Assembly: GCA_002416505.1 (NCBI GenBank) | Contig: DIAM01000014.1 | Location: 46,638 to 110,637, forward strand | Length of the DNA stretch: 64,000 nucleotides | Reading direction: 5' to 3' | DNA from: Gammaproteobacteria bacterium UBA5078 | Lineage (GTDB): Bacteria > Pseudomonadota > Gammaproteobacteria > Pseudomonadales > Pseudohongiellaceae | In this document: in pieces, positions 53,182 through 62,020 of the stretch | How positions within the stretch are numbered: the stretch's first letter is position 1 | How the letters are laid out: every line of letters starts with the position of its first letter | Program-made: the position numbers and the translations under genes | Notes under the pieces: model-generated | The model's database searches: none | What the model was told of the DNA's origin: nothing | Seen by the model: only the letters and a program-made list of their open reading frames with translations

Positions 53182-53691
53182 CTAACCCAGATATCCGTGC
53201 TGCGCCAATTGCACACGGATCCCATCCGGGTCATTGAAATACAATTGATCACCCCCGCTGGTCCTATTCGCCGGGTCCCGGCTGACGCTGCCTGCGATGC
53301 CATGCTGCTCTAATCGCGCCGCCATGGCGTCGGCGTCGTAGTCGTCAACGCCAATGCACAGATGATGCATAGAGCCGGGGTTCTGAAACTGATAGAGGCC
53401 GAGGAAGCTCTCCGCCCCGAGCCCCATATTCAGGCCACCGTTGGCTGGCCTGCTGATGATCTGCATGCCCAGCACGCGAGAGTAGAAATCGGCCGAGCGA
53501 TTCACATCGGCGACCGAGAGCGAGACGTGATTCATCGATCTGCCCAGAGCCACGGGAGCAATTTGCTGCGCACTCAACAACGGCGATGCCAACATAGTGC
53601 CGGCTAGCCCTAGCAATGAGCGCACCAGATCGCGCCGACTCATGCCCTTATTCTCGAAGCGTGTTACGAGTTCTTCTATTTGTTTTTCCAT
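53182..53691 (-). CDS. exported VOC-family (glyoxalase-fold) protein
   Basis: From the ATG at 53691 this 169-residue protein has an N-terminal Tat-like leader SRRDLVRSLLGLAGTMLASPL, then one VOC domain beginning MNHVSLSVADVNRSADFYSRVLG, with a typical metal-binding pattern of His in MNHVSL and MHHLCIGV and a Glu-less end QLYFNDPDGIRVQLAQHG. VOC enzymes include glyoxalases, dioxygenases and resistance proteins; I cannot choose between them. Export of a VOC protein is uncommon. A frame upstream to 53760 is open but not needed. It is divergent from the KAS III gene. Confidence 0.75.
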   Translation of the reverse strand: MEKQIEELVTRFENKGMSRRDLVRSLLGLAGTMLASPLLSAQQIAPVALGRSMNHVSLSVADVNRSADFYSRVLGMQIISRPANGGLNMGLGAESFLGLYQFQNPGSMHHLCIGVDDYDADAMAARLEQHGIAGSVSRDPANRTSGGDQLYFNDPDGIRVQLAQHGYLG

Positions 53692-53855
53692 GCTCGATCT
53701 CTCTTGTCGCTGTAAAGATTCGGTGGGCAGCGCGTCAGGTTTTGAGTGACTACCGCGCAATGGCAGAATGCAGTATCCTCAAACTCTTAGGTCACTATCG
53801 AAAACACTATAAGTTCGTCTGGCTAGGGCCTGCCCAGCAGACTAAGGAGAAGCTC

Positions 53856-54938
53856 ATGCAGTATGCACAGATAACAGGATGGGGTAAATGTGTCCCGCCA
53901 GCTGTGCTTAGCAACGCCGATTTGATGACTTTCATGGATACCTCGGACGAGTGGATTAGTTCGCGCACCGGCATTCAAGAGCGTCGCGTCTGTCATTGCA
54001 ACTTCTCCGATATGGCGATCGTGGCGGCACAGCGCGCTCTGGCCGCGGCCAATCTGGCGGCCTCCGAGATCGACCTAATCCTACTGGGCAGCCTGACCAT
54101 GGACTCCCTGTGTCCCAACACCGCCTCCATCGTGCAGAATGCCATCGGCGCCCACAATGCCGCCTCTATCGACATCAACTCCGCCTGTACCGGCTTCCTC
54201 TATGGTCTGCATATCGGCACCAATCTCATCAAAACCGGCGCGCACAGCAAAGTGTTAGTCATCGGCGGAGAGTTTATTAGCCACTATATGGATTGGGCGC
54301 GCCGCGATGTCGCGGTGCTGTTTGGAGATGCCTGCGGCGCGGTGGTGATCGAGGCTAGTCCCGAACCGACGGGGCTGCTCGCCTGCAAGATCGGCTGTGA
54401 AATGGACACTACCTCCGCCATTCAGATCACTAATCTTGGCAGTGCCTACAGTCGACTCGACAAGGATTTCGTGTTCAACGGCTGGAATTTCGAGGGCCAA
54501 GAGGTCTTCAAACGCGCCATAAAAGCCATGGCCTTCGCCTGTGGGGAGGTGCTCGCGCAGACCGGCCTTCACATTGACGATGTCAACATCATGGTGCCCC
54601 ACCAGGCCAATCGCCGCATTCTCGACGCCCTGGCCAAACGCCTCGGCATCCCCGAACACAAGGTCATGGTCAATGTACATAAATACGGCAACACCTCTGC
54701 CGGCACTATCCCCGTGGCCCTTACCGAGGCACTGGAGGAGGAGCGTATAAAGCCGGGCGACTACGTGCTAATGGCGACCTTCGGGGCAGGACTGACCTGG
54801 GGTGCCGGCCTCGTGAAATGGGGTGAGCGCGTGACGCCATTGGCCACTAGCGATGCCGATCTGCCCCCCTGCGAACAGACGGGACTGGAGATACTCGCCC
54901 CGCATATCGCACGCTATAAAGCCCGTCAAGAAGAGTGA
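53856..54938 (+). CDS. 3-oxoacyl-ACP synthase III family protein (KAS III)
   Basis: A 360-residue KAS III-like condensing enzyme. All three catalytic residues are present: Cys in INSACTGFLYGLH, His in MVPHQANRRIL and Asn in YGNTSAGTIPVAL; DTSDEWISSRTGIQERRV is the family signature at the start. The ATG at 53856 has AAGGAGA five bases upstream; a longer frame back to 53616 overlaps the divergent gene and is rejected. It is longer than housekeeping FabH by about 40 residues at the C-terminus and stands alone, without other fatty acid genes. It may start a special acyl chain or signal rather than bulk synthesis. Confidence 0.88.
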   Translation: MQYAQITGWGKCVPPAVLSNADLMTFMDTSDEWISSRTGIQERRVCHCNFSDMAIVAAQRALAAANLAASEIDLILLGSLTMDSLCPNTASIVQNAIGAHNAASIDINSACTGFLYGLHIGTNLIKTGAHSKVLVIGGEFISHYMDWARRDVAVLFGDACGAVVIEASPEPTGLLACKIGCEMDTTSAIQITNLGSAYSRLDKDFVFNGWNFEGQEVFKRAIKAMAFACGEVLAQTGLHIDDVNIMVPHQANRRILDALAKRLGIPEHKVMVNVHKYGNTSAGTIPVALTEALEEERIKPGDYVLMATFGAGLTWGAGLVKWGERVTPLATSDADLPPCEQTGLEILAPHIARYKARQEE

Positions 54939-55146
54939 GACACGGCTCTAAACGTGCCTCGAAAGCGTAATTTCCCGTTGCAAAAATTCCTCTGGATGGT
55001 AAGCTGCGTCGCCCCTATGATTGGCCTCGTGCATGCCGCGGACACTGGAAAGTGTTTGCCTGCGATCGGAGTCATTTGAATGGAGTTTGCTTCATCTATT
55101 TAGCTTACTCCTGCGTAAAATCTGTGTTCACCCACCAGGAGTTGTT

Positions 55147-55581
55147 ATGAAGAATCTTCTCGCTATTGCCATCTTTGTCGTTGCCGGCATCATCGTCACC
55201 TTTATCAGCACCTCTAGATTAGAGATTCAGGGCCAGCCTAGCGCCAATAAATGCGTCGGCGAATGCTATGCAGACTATGTGGCTGCCAACGGCACTATCG
55301 TCGAGCAAGAGCGCGCGAAGGCAGAGGCCGCCGCCGCGATGAGCCCTGCGCAACTGGGCAAGACTGCCTTCGTTTCCTGCCAAGCATGCCACGGGGTAAG
55401 TGCCGAGGGCGGCGTAGGCCCACAACTAGCTGGAAGTGACTCTGCCTTTATCATCGATGCACTGAATACCTATAAGGCAAGCGGCACGCGCGGCGCGCAG
55501 AGCGCCTTGATGTGGGGCGTTGCCGGACCACTAAGCGAAGCCGATATCGCCAACATCGGCGCCTATATCCAGAGCCTTTAA
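55147..55581 (+). CDS. class I c-type cytochrome
   Basis: A 144-residue single-haem cytochrome c. An N-terminal hydrophobic helix (LLAIAIFVVAGIIVTFI) acts as signal or anchor. The haem motif CQACH spans residues 78-82 and a later Met (MWGVAGPLSEADIANIGAYI, near residue 122) can be the axial ligand. A second pair of cysteines, CVGEC at 36-40, is unusual for the class. The ATG at 55147 has CAGGAG just upstream. The gap 54939-55146 before it shows nothing else that I can identify. It may accept electrons from the GMC dehydrogenase encoded 4 kb away, but that is guesswork from context. Confidence 0.85.
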   Translation: MKNLLAIAIFVVAGIIVTFISTSRLEIQGQPSANKCVGECYADYVAANGTIVEQERAKAEAAAAMSPAQLGKTAFVSCQACHGVSAEGGVGPQLAGSDSAFIIDALNTYKASGTRGAQSALMWGVAGPLSEADIANIGAYIQSL

Positions 55582-55612
55582 ACACTAGAGCCTCTAAAAA
55601 CTTTAGATCAAT

Positions 55613-55653
55613 AAAAACGGCCTGTCAGAGCGATCCGACAGGCCGTTTTTTTT
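55613..55653. terminator. rho-independent terminator, bidirectional
   Basis: ACGGCCTGTC and GACAGGCCGT form a 10-bp stem extended by A-T pairs, with loop AGAGCGATCC and a run of eight T on the plus strand and five A before it. It ends the cytochrome transcript and can also serve the convergent esterase gene. Confidence 0.9.
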
Positions 55654-55676
55654 GCTAAGAAATTAGTGCGCTAGCA

Positions 55677-56582
55677 TTAGTCCGCAGTGCTATTTTGCAT
55701 GGCTAACACCTTCGGCCTTGCGAGCAACCACTCGACCACCTCTTCGCTGAAACTTTCTGAGATCGCCGGTATGTGGGAGCCTTCCGCAATCGTCCACAGC
55801 TCTGTCGAACCTCCGATAGAACAGCCCTGAGCGAAGCTAGTGCGCGTGGTCTCCAGCCCTTCTAGATTGCGCTCCAGATCGAGCGTGCCGATAACCTTGC
55901 CCTGCGCCTCGCAGCCATTGTAGGAGGCCCAACGCGCAACCGTCTCCTCGGCCCCCGGATAGAGGTTGCCGCGAATATCGCTGCCAGCATAGGCGATAGT
56001 GCCATCGGCGGTGCCGTGGATCTGCAGTATATGCACGGGATTCGCCGGTGCTGGCAGCACATCGGTAGCCTCCGCCCCTGCTAGGCTCGCGATGCCGGCG
56101 ATGACATCGGAATGCTCATAGGCGGTCCTATAGGACATGAATCCACCATTGGAGTGACCGATCAGATAGATGCGGCGTGGATCGATGTTGTACTGACCCT
56201 GGACGGACTTGATGATATTCAACACATAGCTCGAATCGTCTAACTGTGACTCGAAGAAGTTGCAGCAGGCCTTGGAGGCATTCCAGAAACGACGCTTCTC
56301 GCCACCGCTCTCCACGGTGCCATCCGGGGTCGCCAATAGGAAGCCATAGCGGTCTGCCAGCTCGCTGAACTTCATGTAGTCGTCCTGCCCCGCGCCGCTC
56401 GAGCCATAACCGTGTAGCAGCACGATCAAGGGCGCACTCAGAGTGCTGTTATAGGTGTTTGGCACTACTAGGGGAATCTCGCCCCGCCCCGCATCGATGG
56501 CGTTGCGACTCTGCGCCGAGGCAGCGCTGCCCAGCGCGCAGAGAAATAGGATCAGCAAAGCGGTAATCGGTTTGTTGTTCAT
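55677..56582 (-). CDS. secreted esterase of the PHB depolymerase/LpqC family
   Basis: A 301-residue exported alpha/beta hydrolase. It has a signal peptide (NNKPITALLILFLCALGSAASA), the oxyanion region LIVLLHGYGSSGAGQDDYM, the nucleophile elbow IGHSNGGFMSYR with Ser near residue 145, the Asp region QIHGTADGTIAYAG and a His near the C-terminus (EGSHIPAI). It resembles polyhydroxybutyrate depolymerase and feruloyl esterase relatives; the sequence does not show which ester is split. No carbohydrate-binding domain is present. It is convergent with the cytochrome gene and divergent from the TonB receptor (198-base gap, no strong promoter pair seen). Confidence 0.85.
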   Translation of the reverse strand: MNNKPITALLILFLCALGSAASAQSRNAIDAGRGEIPLVVPNTYNSTLSAPLIVLLHGYGSSGAGQDDYMKFSELADRYGFLLATPDGTVESGGEKRRFWNASKACCNFFESQLDDSSYVLNIIKSVQGQYNIDPRRIYLIGHSNGGFMSYRTAYEHSDVIAGIASLAGAEATDVLPAPANPVHILQIHGTADGTIAYAGSDIRGNLYPGAEETVARWASYNGCEAQGKVIGTLDLERNLEGLETTRTSFAQGCSIGGSTELWTIAEGSHIPAISESFSEEVVEWLLARPKVLAMQNSTAD

Positions 56583-56780
56583 GACCTGGACCTTTATTGT
56601 TTAGTTCATTTTCGGTAGTTAATTCTGGGGGGTAGTTCTCCAGCGCTCTTGTTAGCATATTAATTCGAGGGCAACAAGTAAGGGCTCGATTAGGTCTGTA
56701 ATACCCACGCGTTTTTGCTTAATATCCCTCCCTAATTCAAAAGCCATGGAATACGGCCGTTAGAGCCACTGGAGAGAGCA

Positions 56781-59276
56781 TTGCACAAACCCCCATTCGC
56801 CATCGCGCTAGTCTCGACATTCACCGTCCTGTATGCGGCGATGCCAGTACAGGCCCAGAGTGCCGCCGATGAGATTCTGGTCATCGGAATTACCCCCAGC
56901 GGCGATACGCTGCAATCGCTCAAACGCATTCCCTTCGCCGTACACAGCGCCTCATATGGTGAGCTGGAGGCCGCGCAATCACTCGACCTTAGCGACTATC
57001 TGAATAGCCGTATGGCGAGCGTCAACATCAACTCCGCGCAGAACAATCCCCTGCAGGCCGACCTTCAGTACCGGGGCTTCACCGCCTCCCCTCTGTTAGG
57101 GCTCCCACAGGGCCTCTCTGTGTACCAGAACGGCGTGCGCATCAACGAACCCCTCGGCGATGCCGTGAACTGGGATTTAGTGCCCGAGTCGGCGATCTAT
57201 CGGATCGATCTGGTCAGCGGCGCAAACCCGGTGTTCGGTCTCAACACCTTGGGCGGCGCGCTCGCCATCAAGATGAAAGACGGTTTCAATTTCCCAGCAC
57301 AAACTGTCAGTGCCAGCACCGGGTCCTGGGGACGCAACACCGCCAGCGTCGAGAGCGGTGGCAATAATGGCCAATGGGGGTATTACCTCAACCTCAGCCA
57401 CTTCGATGAAGATGGCTGGCGCCGCCTGTCTTCCTCCGAATCCCTGAATCTTTACGGCGGCATAAGTTGGCGCCCAAGCGAACAGTCCGCCGCAGACTTG
57501 GTCTATCAGCGCGGCGATAGCAATCTGATCGGCAATGGCGCCCTGCCCGTTGGCCTAGCCAAACAGGCGCGCAATAGCGTGTTCACCGCCCCCGACATCA
57601 CGGACAATGCGATGCAGATGCTGGCACTGAGCGCCCGTCACCGTTTGGCCCCCGCGCTGGAGGTCAGCACTAATCTGTACTGGCGTGACAACCAGACTCA
57701 TTCCTTCAATGGCGATGCCTCAGAGTTTGAGCGTTGTGAATTCGCCGGAGGCGCGCAAGCCCTCTTCGAAGAGGCCGACGAGATCGAAGATGCCTTAGAG
57801 GACTCCTTAGGGCTGTCGCTGGATGCGATCTGTGCGGGCGCAGACCCGCGCTACCAAAGCTTTGCTGACTTGGCCAGCGACATTGAGCAACGGGCGCTGG
57901 CTGCCGGCCTCGACCCCGAAGACTTCGAGATTGAGAATATCACCGACGATCTTAGTGGCACGGGCGTGCTCGCCGACGACGCCATCAATAATCGCAGTCA
58001 GCGTCGCCAACGCTCGCGCGGCTTCAGTGTGCAGGCCACACTAAGCGAGCCATTGGCAGGGAAAAGCAATCTACTTATTGGCGGGCTCAGTGCGCACCTT
58101 GGCGATTCGCGCTTTCTCTCTACCCTAGAGCTCTCCGACCTCGACCCCGTAACGCGCAGCACCAAGGGCCTTGGCGTCGGAACCTATTTCGACAACGCCG
58201 CCACGCATATCCGCACCAACACCGACACCTATAGCGTTTTCCTCACCGACACCCTCGATCTCAACGAGCATTGGGCCCTTACCATGTCGGCGCGCTATAA
58301 CCACACCGAAGTCATTCTCAGTGACAGCTCTGGCGAGCGTCCCGAGCTCAATGGCCAGCATCGCTTCGCACGTATCAATCCCGCCATCGGCATTACCTGG
58401 AATCCCAACGACTCACTCACGCTCTACGGCTCCTATAGCGAAGCGAATCGAGTCCCGACTCCGATTGAGCTAGCCTGCAACGAGGGGGTATTCGAGCTGG
58501 CGCAGTCTTTTGCGTTGGCCCAAGGCGAGGATCCGGACGATGTTGAGTTCGAATGCCGACTGCCCAATGCATTCCTCGCCGACCCACCCCTAGACGATGT
58601 CGTCACCAAGAGTGTCGAGTTGGGACTACGCGGGGATTGGCACGGTGCCAACTATCAGTTAAGCCTATTCCGCGCCCGTAACCAGGATGACATCCTCTTC
58701 CAGACCACCGGACGCTCTACGGGCTTGTTCGCCAATGTCGATGCCACCGTGCGGCAGGGCATTGAGTTCAACGCGCAACAACGACTCGGCGACTGGCATT
58801 GGTTTGGCTCTTACTCCTATGTGCAGGCGCGTTTCGATGACAATTTCCTAGCGCTGAGTCCGAATCATCCCGACGCGAACTCGGATGGGGAGATCGCCGT
58901 TCGCCCAGGCGACCGCCTACCTGGACTGCCAGAGCACATCGCCAAGTTCGGTGTCGATTATGCTTTCGACGATGCCTTATCGATCGGCGCGGAAGTCGTC
59001 TACAACGGCTCACAGGTGCTGCGCGGCGACGAGAGCAACGCCTTAGCGCAGGTGCGCGCCGCGAGCATCGTCAATGCCCAGGCCAGCTATGTCTTCGCCG
59101 CGAATTTTTCCGTCTTCGTGAAGGTCAGCAATGTGCTCGATCGCGAGTATGAGAATTTTGGCCTACTCGGTGAAGACCCAAGCGAGCTCATTCCCGGACT
59201 GCTCGACAATAGACCACTGTTTCTCGGCATTGGCGCGCCTCGGGCGGCCTGGCTAGGGGTTAAGTTTCAACTCTAG
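56781..59276 (+). CDS. TonB-dependent outer membrane receptor
   Basis: An 831-residue receptor with signal peptide (HKPPFAIALVSTFTVLYAAMPVQAQ) and TonB-box-like ADEILVIGI, followed by a plug domain with NINSAQNNPLQADLQYRGF, LGLPQGLSVYQNGVRINEP and VNWDLVPESAIYRIDLVSG, then the 22-strand barrel. The start is TTG at 56781 with GGAGAG about six bases upstream. One long acidic loop at about residues 310-410 contains paired Cys (FERCEFAGG, LDAICAGAD) and many Asp and Glu, possibly a calcium- or substrate-binding loop. The last residues are KFQL, not the usual terminal Phe. There is no Fur box in the upstream gap, so the substrate is not clearly iron-related. Confidence 0.92.
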   Translation: MHKPPFAIALVSTFTVLYAAMPVQAQSAADEILVIGITPSGDTLQSLKRIPFAVHSASYGELEAAQSLDLSDYLNSRMASVNINSAQNNPLQADLQYRGFTASPLLGLPQGLSVYQNGVRINEPLGDAVNWDLVPESAIYRIDLVSGANPVFGLNTLGGALAIKMKDGFNFPAQTVSASTGSWGRNTASVESGGNNGQWGYYLNLSHFDEDGWRRLSSSESLNLYGGISWRPSEQSAADLVYQRGDSNLIGNGALPVGLAKQARNSVFTAPDITDNAMQMLALSARHRLAPALEVSTNLYWRDNQTHSFNGDASEFERCEFAGGAQALFEEADEIEDALEDSLGLSLDAICAGADPRYQSFADLASDIEQRALAAGLDPEDFEIENITDDLSGTGVLADDAINNRSQRRQRSRGFSVQATLSEPLAGKSNLLIGGLSAHLGDSRFLSTLELSDLDPVTRSTKGLGVGTYFDNAATHIRTNTDTYSVFLTDTLDLNEHWALTMSARYNHTEVILSDSSGERPELNGQHRFARINPAIGITWNPNDSLTLYGSYSEANRVPTPIELACNEGVFELAQSFALAQGEDPDDVEFECRLPNAFLADPPLDDVVTKSVELGLRGDWHGANYQLSLFRARNQDDILFQTTGRSTGLFANVDATVRQGIEFNAQQRLGDWHWFGSYSYVQARFDDNFLALSPNHPDANSDGEIAVRPGDRLPGLPEHIAKFGVDYAFDDALSIGAEVVYNGSQVLRGDESNALAQVRAASIVNAQASYVFAANFSVFVKVSNVLDREYENFGLLGEDPSELIPGLLDNRPLFLGIGAPRAAWLGVKFQL

Positions 59277-59540
59277 CGCCGATAATTCCCGCAATTACAG
59301 ACAGTTCCCTCCTCCCCCGCCTCGCGAATCTAGCGCATCTTAACGGTGCGCAAGCTCGCCCCCTTTAGAGGCGGATCGCACCACTTTTGCTCGCCCATCC
59401 CACTATTGCTAGCGCGAATAAAAATAGGAGGAATATAGCAGGAAAAGAAGTTGTGCCCCGTGATGGCGATTTCCTAGACTCGCGGGAGACTAAACGCGAA
59501 TGCGCTTTCCCACGAATCTAAACCCTTGAGGAGTCTTCCA

Positions 59541-60122
59541 TTGAGCGACACCAAACTCTCCCGGCGTGCGTTTCTTGCTCGCACAGGCGCAGCCGCGCGA
59601 ACGTCGATCATCGCCTTGTCTGTGCCCATGATCTTAAGCGCGAGTACTCAGGCCCGCGCCGCCCAAGCGAAGCAGGCCGAATTCACGACTCTGTCTGCGA
59701 ACGAGGCGGCGGAGTTTACGGCCATCGCCGCTCGCATCATTCCCAGCGATGACACACCGGGGGCTACCGAGGCGGGTGCCGTCTACTTCATGGACACGGT
59801 CTTGGGCGGCAGCCATAAAGATTATTTGCCGGGCATGCAGGAGGGCTTGATGGGACTTCAGGCACTCGCGCAGAGTCGCTATGCGAGCGCCACGTTTCAC
59901 AACTTAACAGCGCAACAACAGGACCTGCTGTTAACCGAGATCGAGGGTGGGGAGTTTTTTCGCAACATGCGTTTCATGACCATCGCAGGCACCTTCACGC
60001 TGCCCGAGTATGGCGGCAACCGTGACCAGATCGGCTGGAAGTTGATTGGTTTCGAGGATCGACACATGTGGATGTCGCCCTACGGTTTTTACGATGCTGA
60101 CTACGCGGCGAAAGGAGAATAG
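59541..60122 (+). CDS. gluconate 2-dehydrogenase subunit 3 family protein, Tat signal
   Basis: The small subunit of a periplasmic flavin dehydrogenase of the gluconate 2-dehydrogenase type. From the TTG at 59541 it has 193 residues; GAGGAG lies 7 bases before this codon, while a TTG at 59526 lacks a site. The Tat leader SRRAFLARTGAAARTSIIAL is followed by SANEAAEFTAIAARIIPSDDTPGATEAGAVYFMD, the recognisable family core (seen in part: FTAIAARIIPSDDTPGATEA). It probably carries its GMC partner, which has no signal, through the Tat pore. It ends 2 bases before the next ATG. Confidence 0.9.
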   Translation: MSDTKLSRRAFLARTGAAARTSIIALSVPMILSASTQARAAQAKQAEFTTLSANEAAEFTAIAARIIPSDDTPGATEAGAVYFMDTVLGGSHKDYLPGMQEGLMGLQALAQSRYASATFHNLTAQQQDLLLTEIEGGEFFRNMRFMTIAGTFTLPEYGGNRDQIGWKLIGFEDRHMWMSPYGFYDADYAAKGE

Positions 60123-60124
60123 AC

Positions 60125-61786
60125 ATGGCTTGGGCATCCTATCCCACACGTGAAGAAGTAGACTTTGTAGTAATCGGCTCCGGCTCTGCCGGCGGCATCA
60201 TGGCGAAAGAGTTGTCCAGCGCAGGATTCTCGGTAGTGGTCCTGGAGCAAGGGCCCTACCTGCAACCCGGGGACTTCAAACACGACGAATGGGACTACAC
60301 ACAGAACGAAGGCTTGGTATGGGGATCTCGCAAGGGCCACCCCCAGACCTTCCGCCGCTATGAGCATGAGAAGGCACAGATCGTCGACGGGGCCCCACTG
60401 GGCTACGCCCATAACGTAGGGGGCAGTAGCGCACATTTTTCCGGTAATTTCTGGCGCCTGCGCCCCATCGATTTCATGGAAGCCAGCGTATTGGGTCCAA
60501 TCTCTGGCACCAATTTCGTCGACTGGCCGATTAGCTATGAAGAACTCGAACCCTATTACACCAAGGTCGATTGGGAAATAGGTCTGTCGGGGGTGGAAGG
60601 CCCGTGGGACCCACCCCGCTCACGAGGCTACCCTTGCCCCCCACTTCCGGTGAAGTCCTCGGGCGTATTGCTTGAGCGGGCGGCTAAGAAGCTGGGGCTC
60701 ACTGCCTACCCAGAACCCCATGCGATCTTGTCGCAACCCCACAACGGACGCCCAGGTTGCATTCACTGTGGTTTCTGTAATGGCTTCGGCTGTGAGGTAG
60801 GCGCTAAATCTTCTACAGCGGTTACCATGATCCCACTGGCACAGGCCACCGGCAATTGCGAGCTTCGTACCGGCTGTACTGTTTCAAAAATCAACACCGA
60901 CGAGCGCGGGCGCGCCAATGAGGTCGTGTATTGGGATGATAATGGTGTCGAACAGGCACAACGCGCCAAGTCCGTAGTGCTCAGCGCCAATGGCGCGGAA
61001 TCGGCCCGGCTGCTGCTGTTGTCAGAATCCGCTAGCCATCCCGATGGCTTGTCCAATGGCAGTGGCATGGTCGGCAAGAACCTGATGTTCAACGGCAGTT
61101 CGCGTGTTGCTGGCCTATTCGCCGAACCGGTCAATGCCTTTAAGAGCGTCGCGACCACACGCGTGATTCACGATTTCTATAGCATCGACCCAAAACATGG
61201 CTTCTATGGTGGTGGCGGTATCGACGAGCGCTCCCTCTCTCGAGGCTTGCCGATGGGTGCGGCGATGGGCAGTGGCTTGTTCAGCGGCAAGTCCTGGGGC
61301 AAACAATATAAGGACGCAATAGCAACAGAGTTCTCACACGCCTGTTCTTTTAACGGCCATACCACCTCCCTGCCCCTGTCCACTAATAATGTGACCTTGG
61401 ACCCCGATGTAAAAGATAAGTGGGGCCGCCCAGCGCTACGCACCACCTTCATGAACCACAAAGACGATATCTCCACGATGAAGTTCTTCTACGATCGTTC
61501 GATGGAATTGATGGAGGCAGCCGGAGCGCTGCAGATAGAGGGACGATTCTCTGGGGAGGGTCAGCGCGGCGGCGTTCACCTATTGGGTACCTGCCGCATG
61601 GGGAACGATCCGGCGACCTCTGTAGTGGATCGTTATAATCGCTCCCACGAGGTAGAGAATCTATACATGGTGGATGGCGGCAGCCTCGTGACATCCGGGC
61701 GTGGGCAACCCACGATGACGATCATGGCACTGGCATTCCGCGCTGCCGACCACATCATTGCGTCAGCACGACGCGGCGAGCTATAA
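60125..61786 (+). CDS. GMC-family flavin dehydrogenase, large subunit
   Basis: A 553-residue FAD-dependent alcohol/sugar dehydrogenase. Order: FAD motif VVIGSGSAGGIMAKEL at about residues 15-30, GMC signature HNVGGSSAHFSGNFWR (about 99-114), a cysteine cluster GCIHCGFCNGFGCEVGAKSS (about 210-229) as in gluconate dehydrogenases, and the C-terminal His in HLLGTCRMG near residue 485. The second catalytic position, usually Asn before Pro-Thr, is Gln here (RGQPTMTI, near 528). The start ATG has AAAGGAG six bases before it. It lacks a signal peptide and is likely exported with the Tat subunit just upstream. Substrate unknown; electrons would pass to a cytochrome c. Confidence 0.92.
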   Translation: MAWASYPTREEVDFVVIGSGSAGGIMAKELSSAGFSVVVLEQGPYLQPGDFKHDEWDYTQNEGLVWGSRKGHPQTFRRYEHEKAQIVDGAPLGYAHNVGGSSAHFSGNFWRLRPIDFMEASVLGPISGTNFVDWPISYEELEPYYTKVDWEIGLSGVEGPWDPPRSRGYPCPPLPVKSSGVLLERAAKKLGLTAYPEPHAILSQPHNGRPGCIHCGFCNGFGCEVGAKSSTAVTMIPLAQATGNCELRTGCTVSKINTDERGRANEVVYWDDNGVEQAQRAKSVVLSANGAESARLLLLSESASHPDGLSNGSGMVGKNLMFNGSSRVAGLFAEPVNAFKSVATTRVIHDFYSIDPKHGFYGGGGIDERSLSRGLPMGAAMGSGLFSGKSWGKQYKDAIATEFSHACSFNGHTTSLPLSTNNVTLDPDVKDKWGRPALRTTFMNHKDDISTMKFFYDRSMELMEAAGALQIEGRFSGEGQRGGVHLLGTCRMGNDPATSVVDRYNRSHEVENLYMVDGGSLVTSGRGQPTMTIMALAFRAADHIIASARRGEL

Positions 61787-61788
61787 GA

Positions 61789-61831
61789 CGAGAACGCCGC
61801 TTCGCGGCATCGCTGCGAAACGGCGTTCTCG
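61789..61831 (+). terminator. long stem-loop after the GMC gene
   Basis: CGAGAACGCCG (61789-61799) pairs perfectly with CGGCGTTCTCG (61821-61831), and an inner TTCGC/GCGAA extends the stem around loop GGCATCGCT. No T-run follows, so it may be a rho-assisted terminator or a stabilising 3' structure. Confidence 0.5.
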
Positions 61832-61857
61832 AGTAAGCCTATCCACTCTAGTTACTA

Positions 61858-61932
61858 TACTAGAACTGCGCACGGATGGAGGCGATGACATCACGCGCAT
61901 CGTCGATATCCGCGGAGCGCGGGAGTGCATAG
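61858..61932 (-). pseudogene. possible C-terminal gene remnant
   Basis: Minus-strand reading gives a protein-like tail YALPRSADIDDARDVIAS followed by IRAQF and TAG, but an upstream stop breaks the frame after about 23 codons. It may be a decayed gene end or chance. The surrounding gap 61787-62020 otherwise holds only the stem-loop above. Confidence 0.15.
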
Positions 61933-62020
61933 TTTTACTAGCACATCAGTATAATTTTCCGGTAGCCGTGGCAATATAGGCTAAGCTTAGGTCTTCAAAT
62001 CTTTAGCAATCGGGAACTCA

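Noticed and set aside
53616..53855. N-terminal extension of the KAS III gene
   Set aside because: Runs through the start of the divergent VOC gene; the ATG at 53856 has a strong AAGGAGA.
59409..59460. Strong AGGAGG upstream of a TTG between the TonB receptor and the GMC module
   Set aside because: The frame after it stops within nine codons, so no gene is supported.
61758..61979. Plus-strand 73-codon frame after the GMC gene
   Set aside because: Overlaps the GMC end and the stem-loop; no family similarity.
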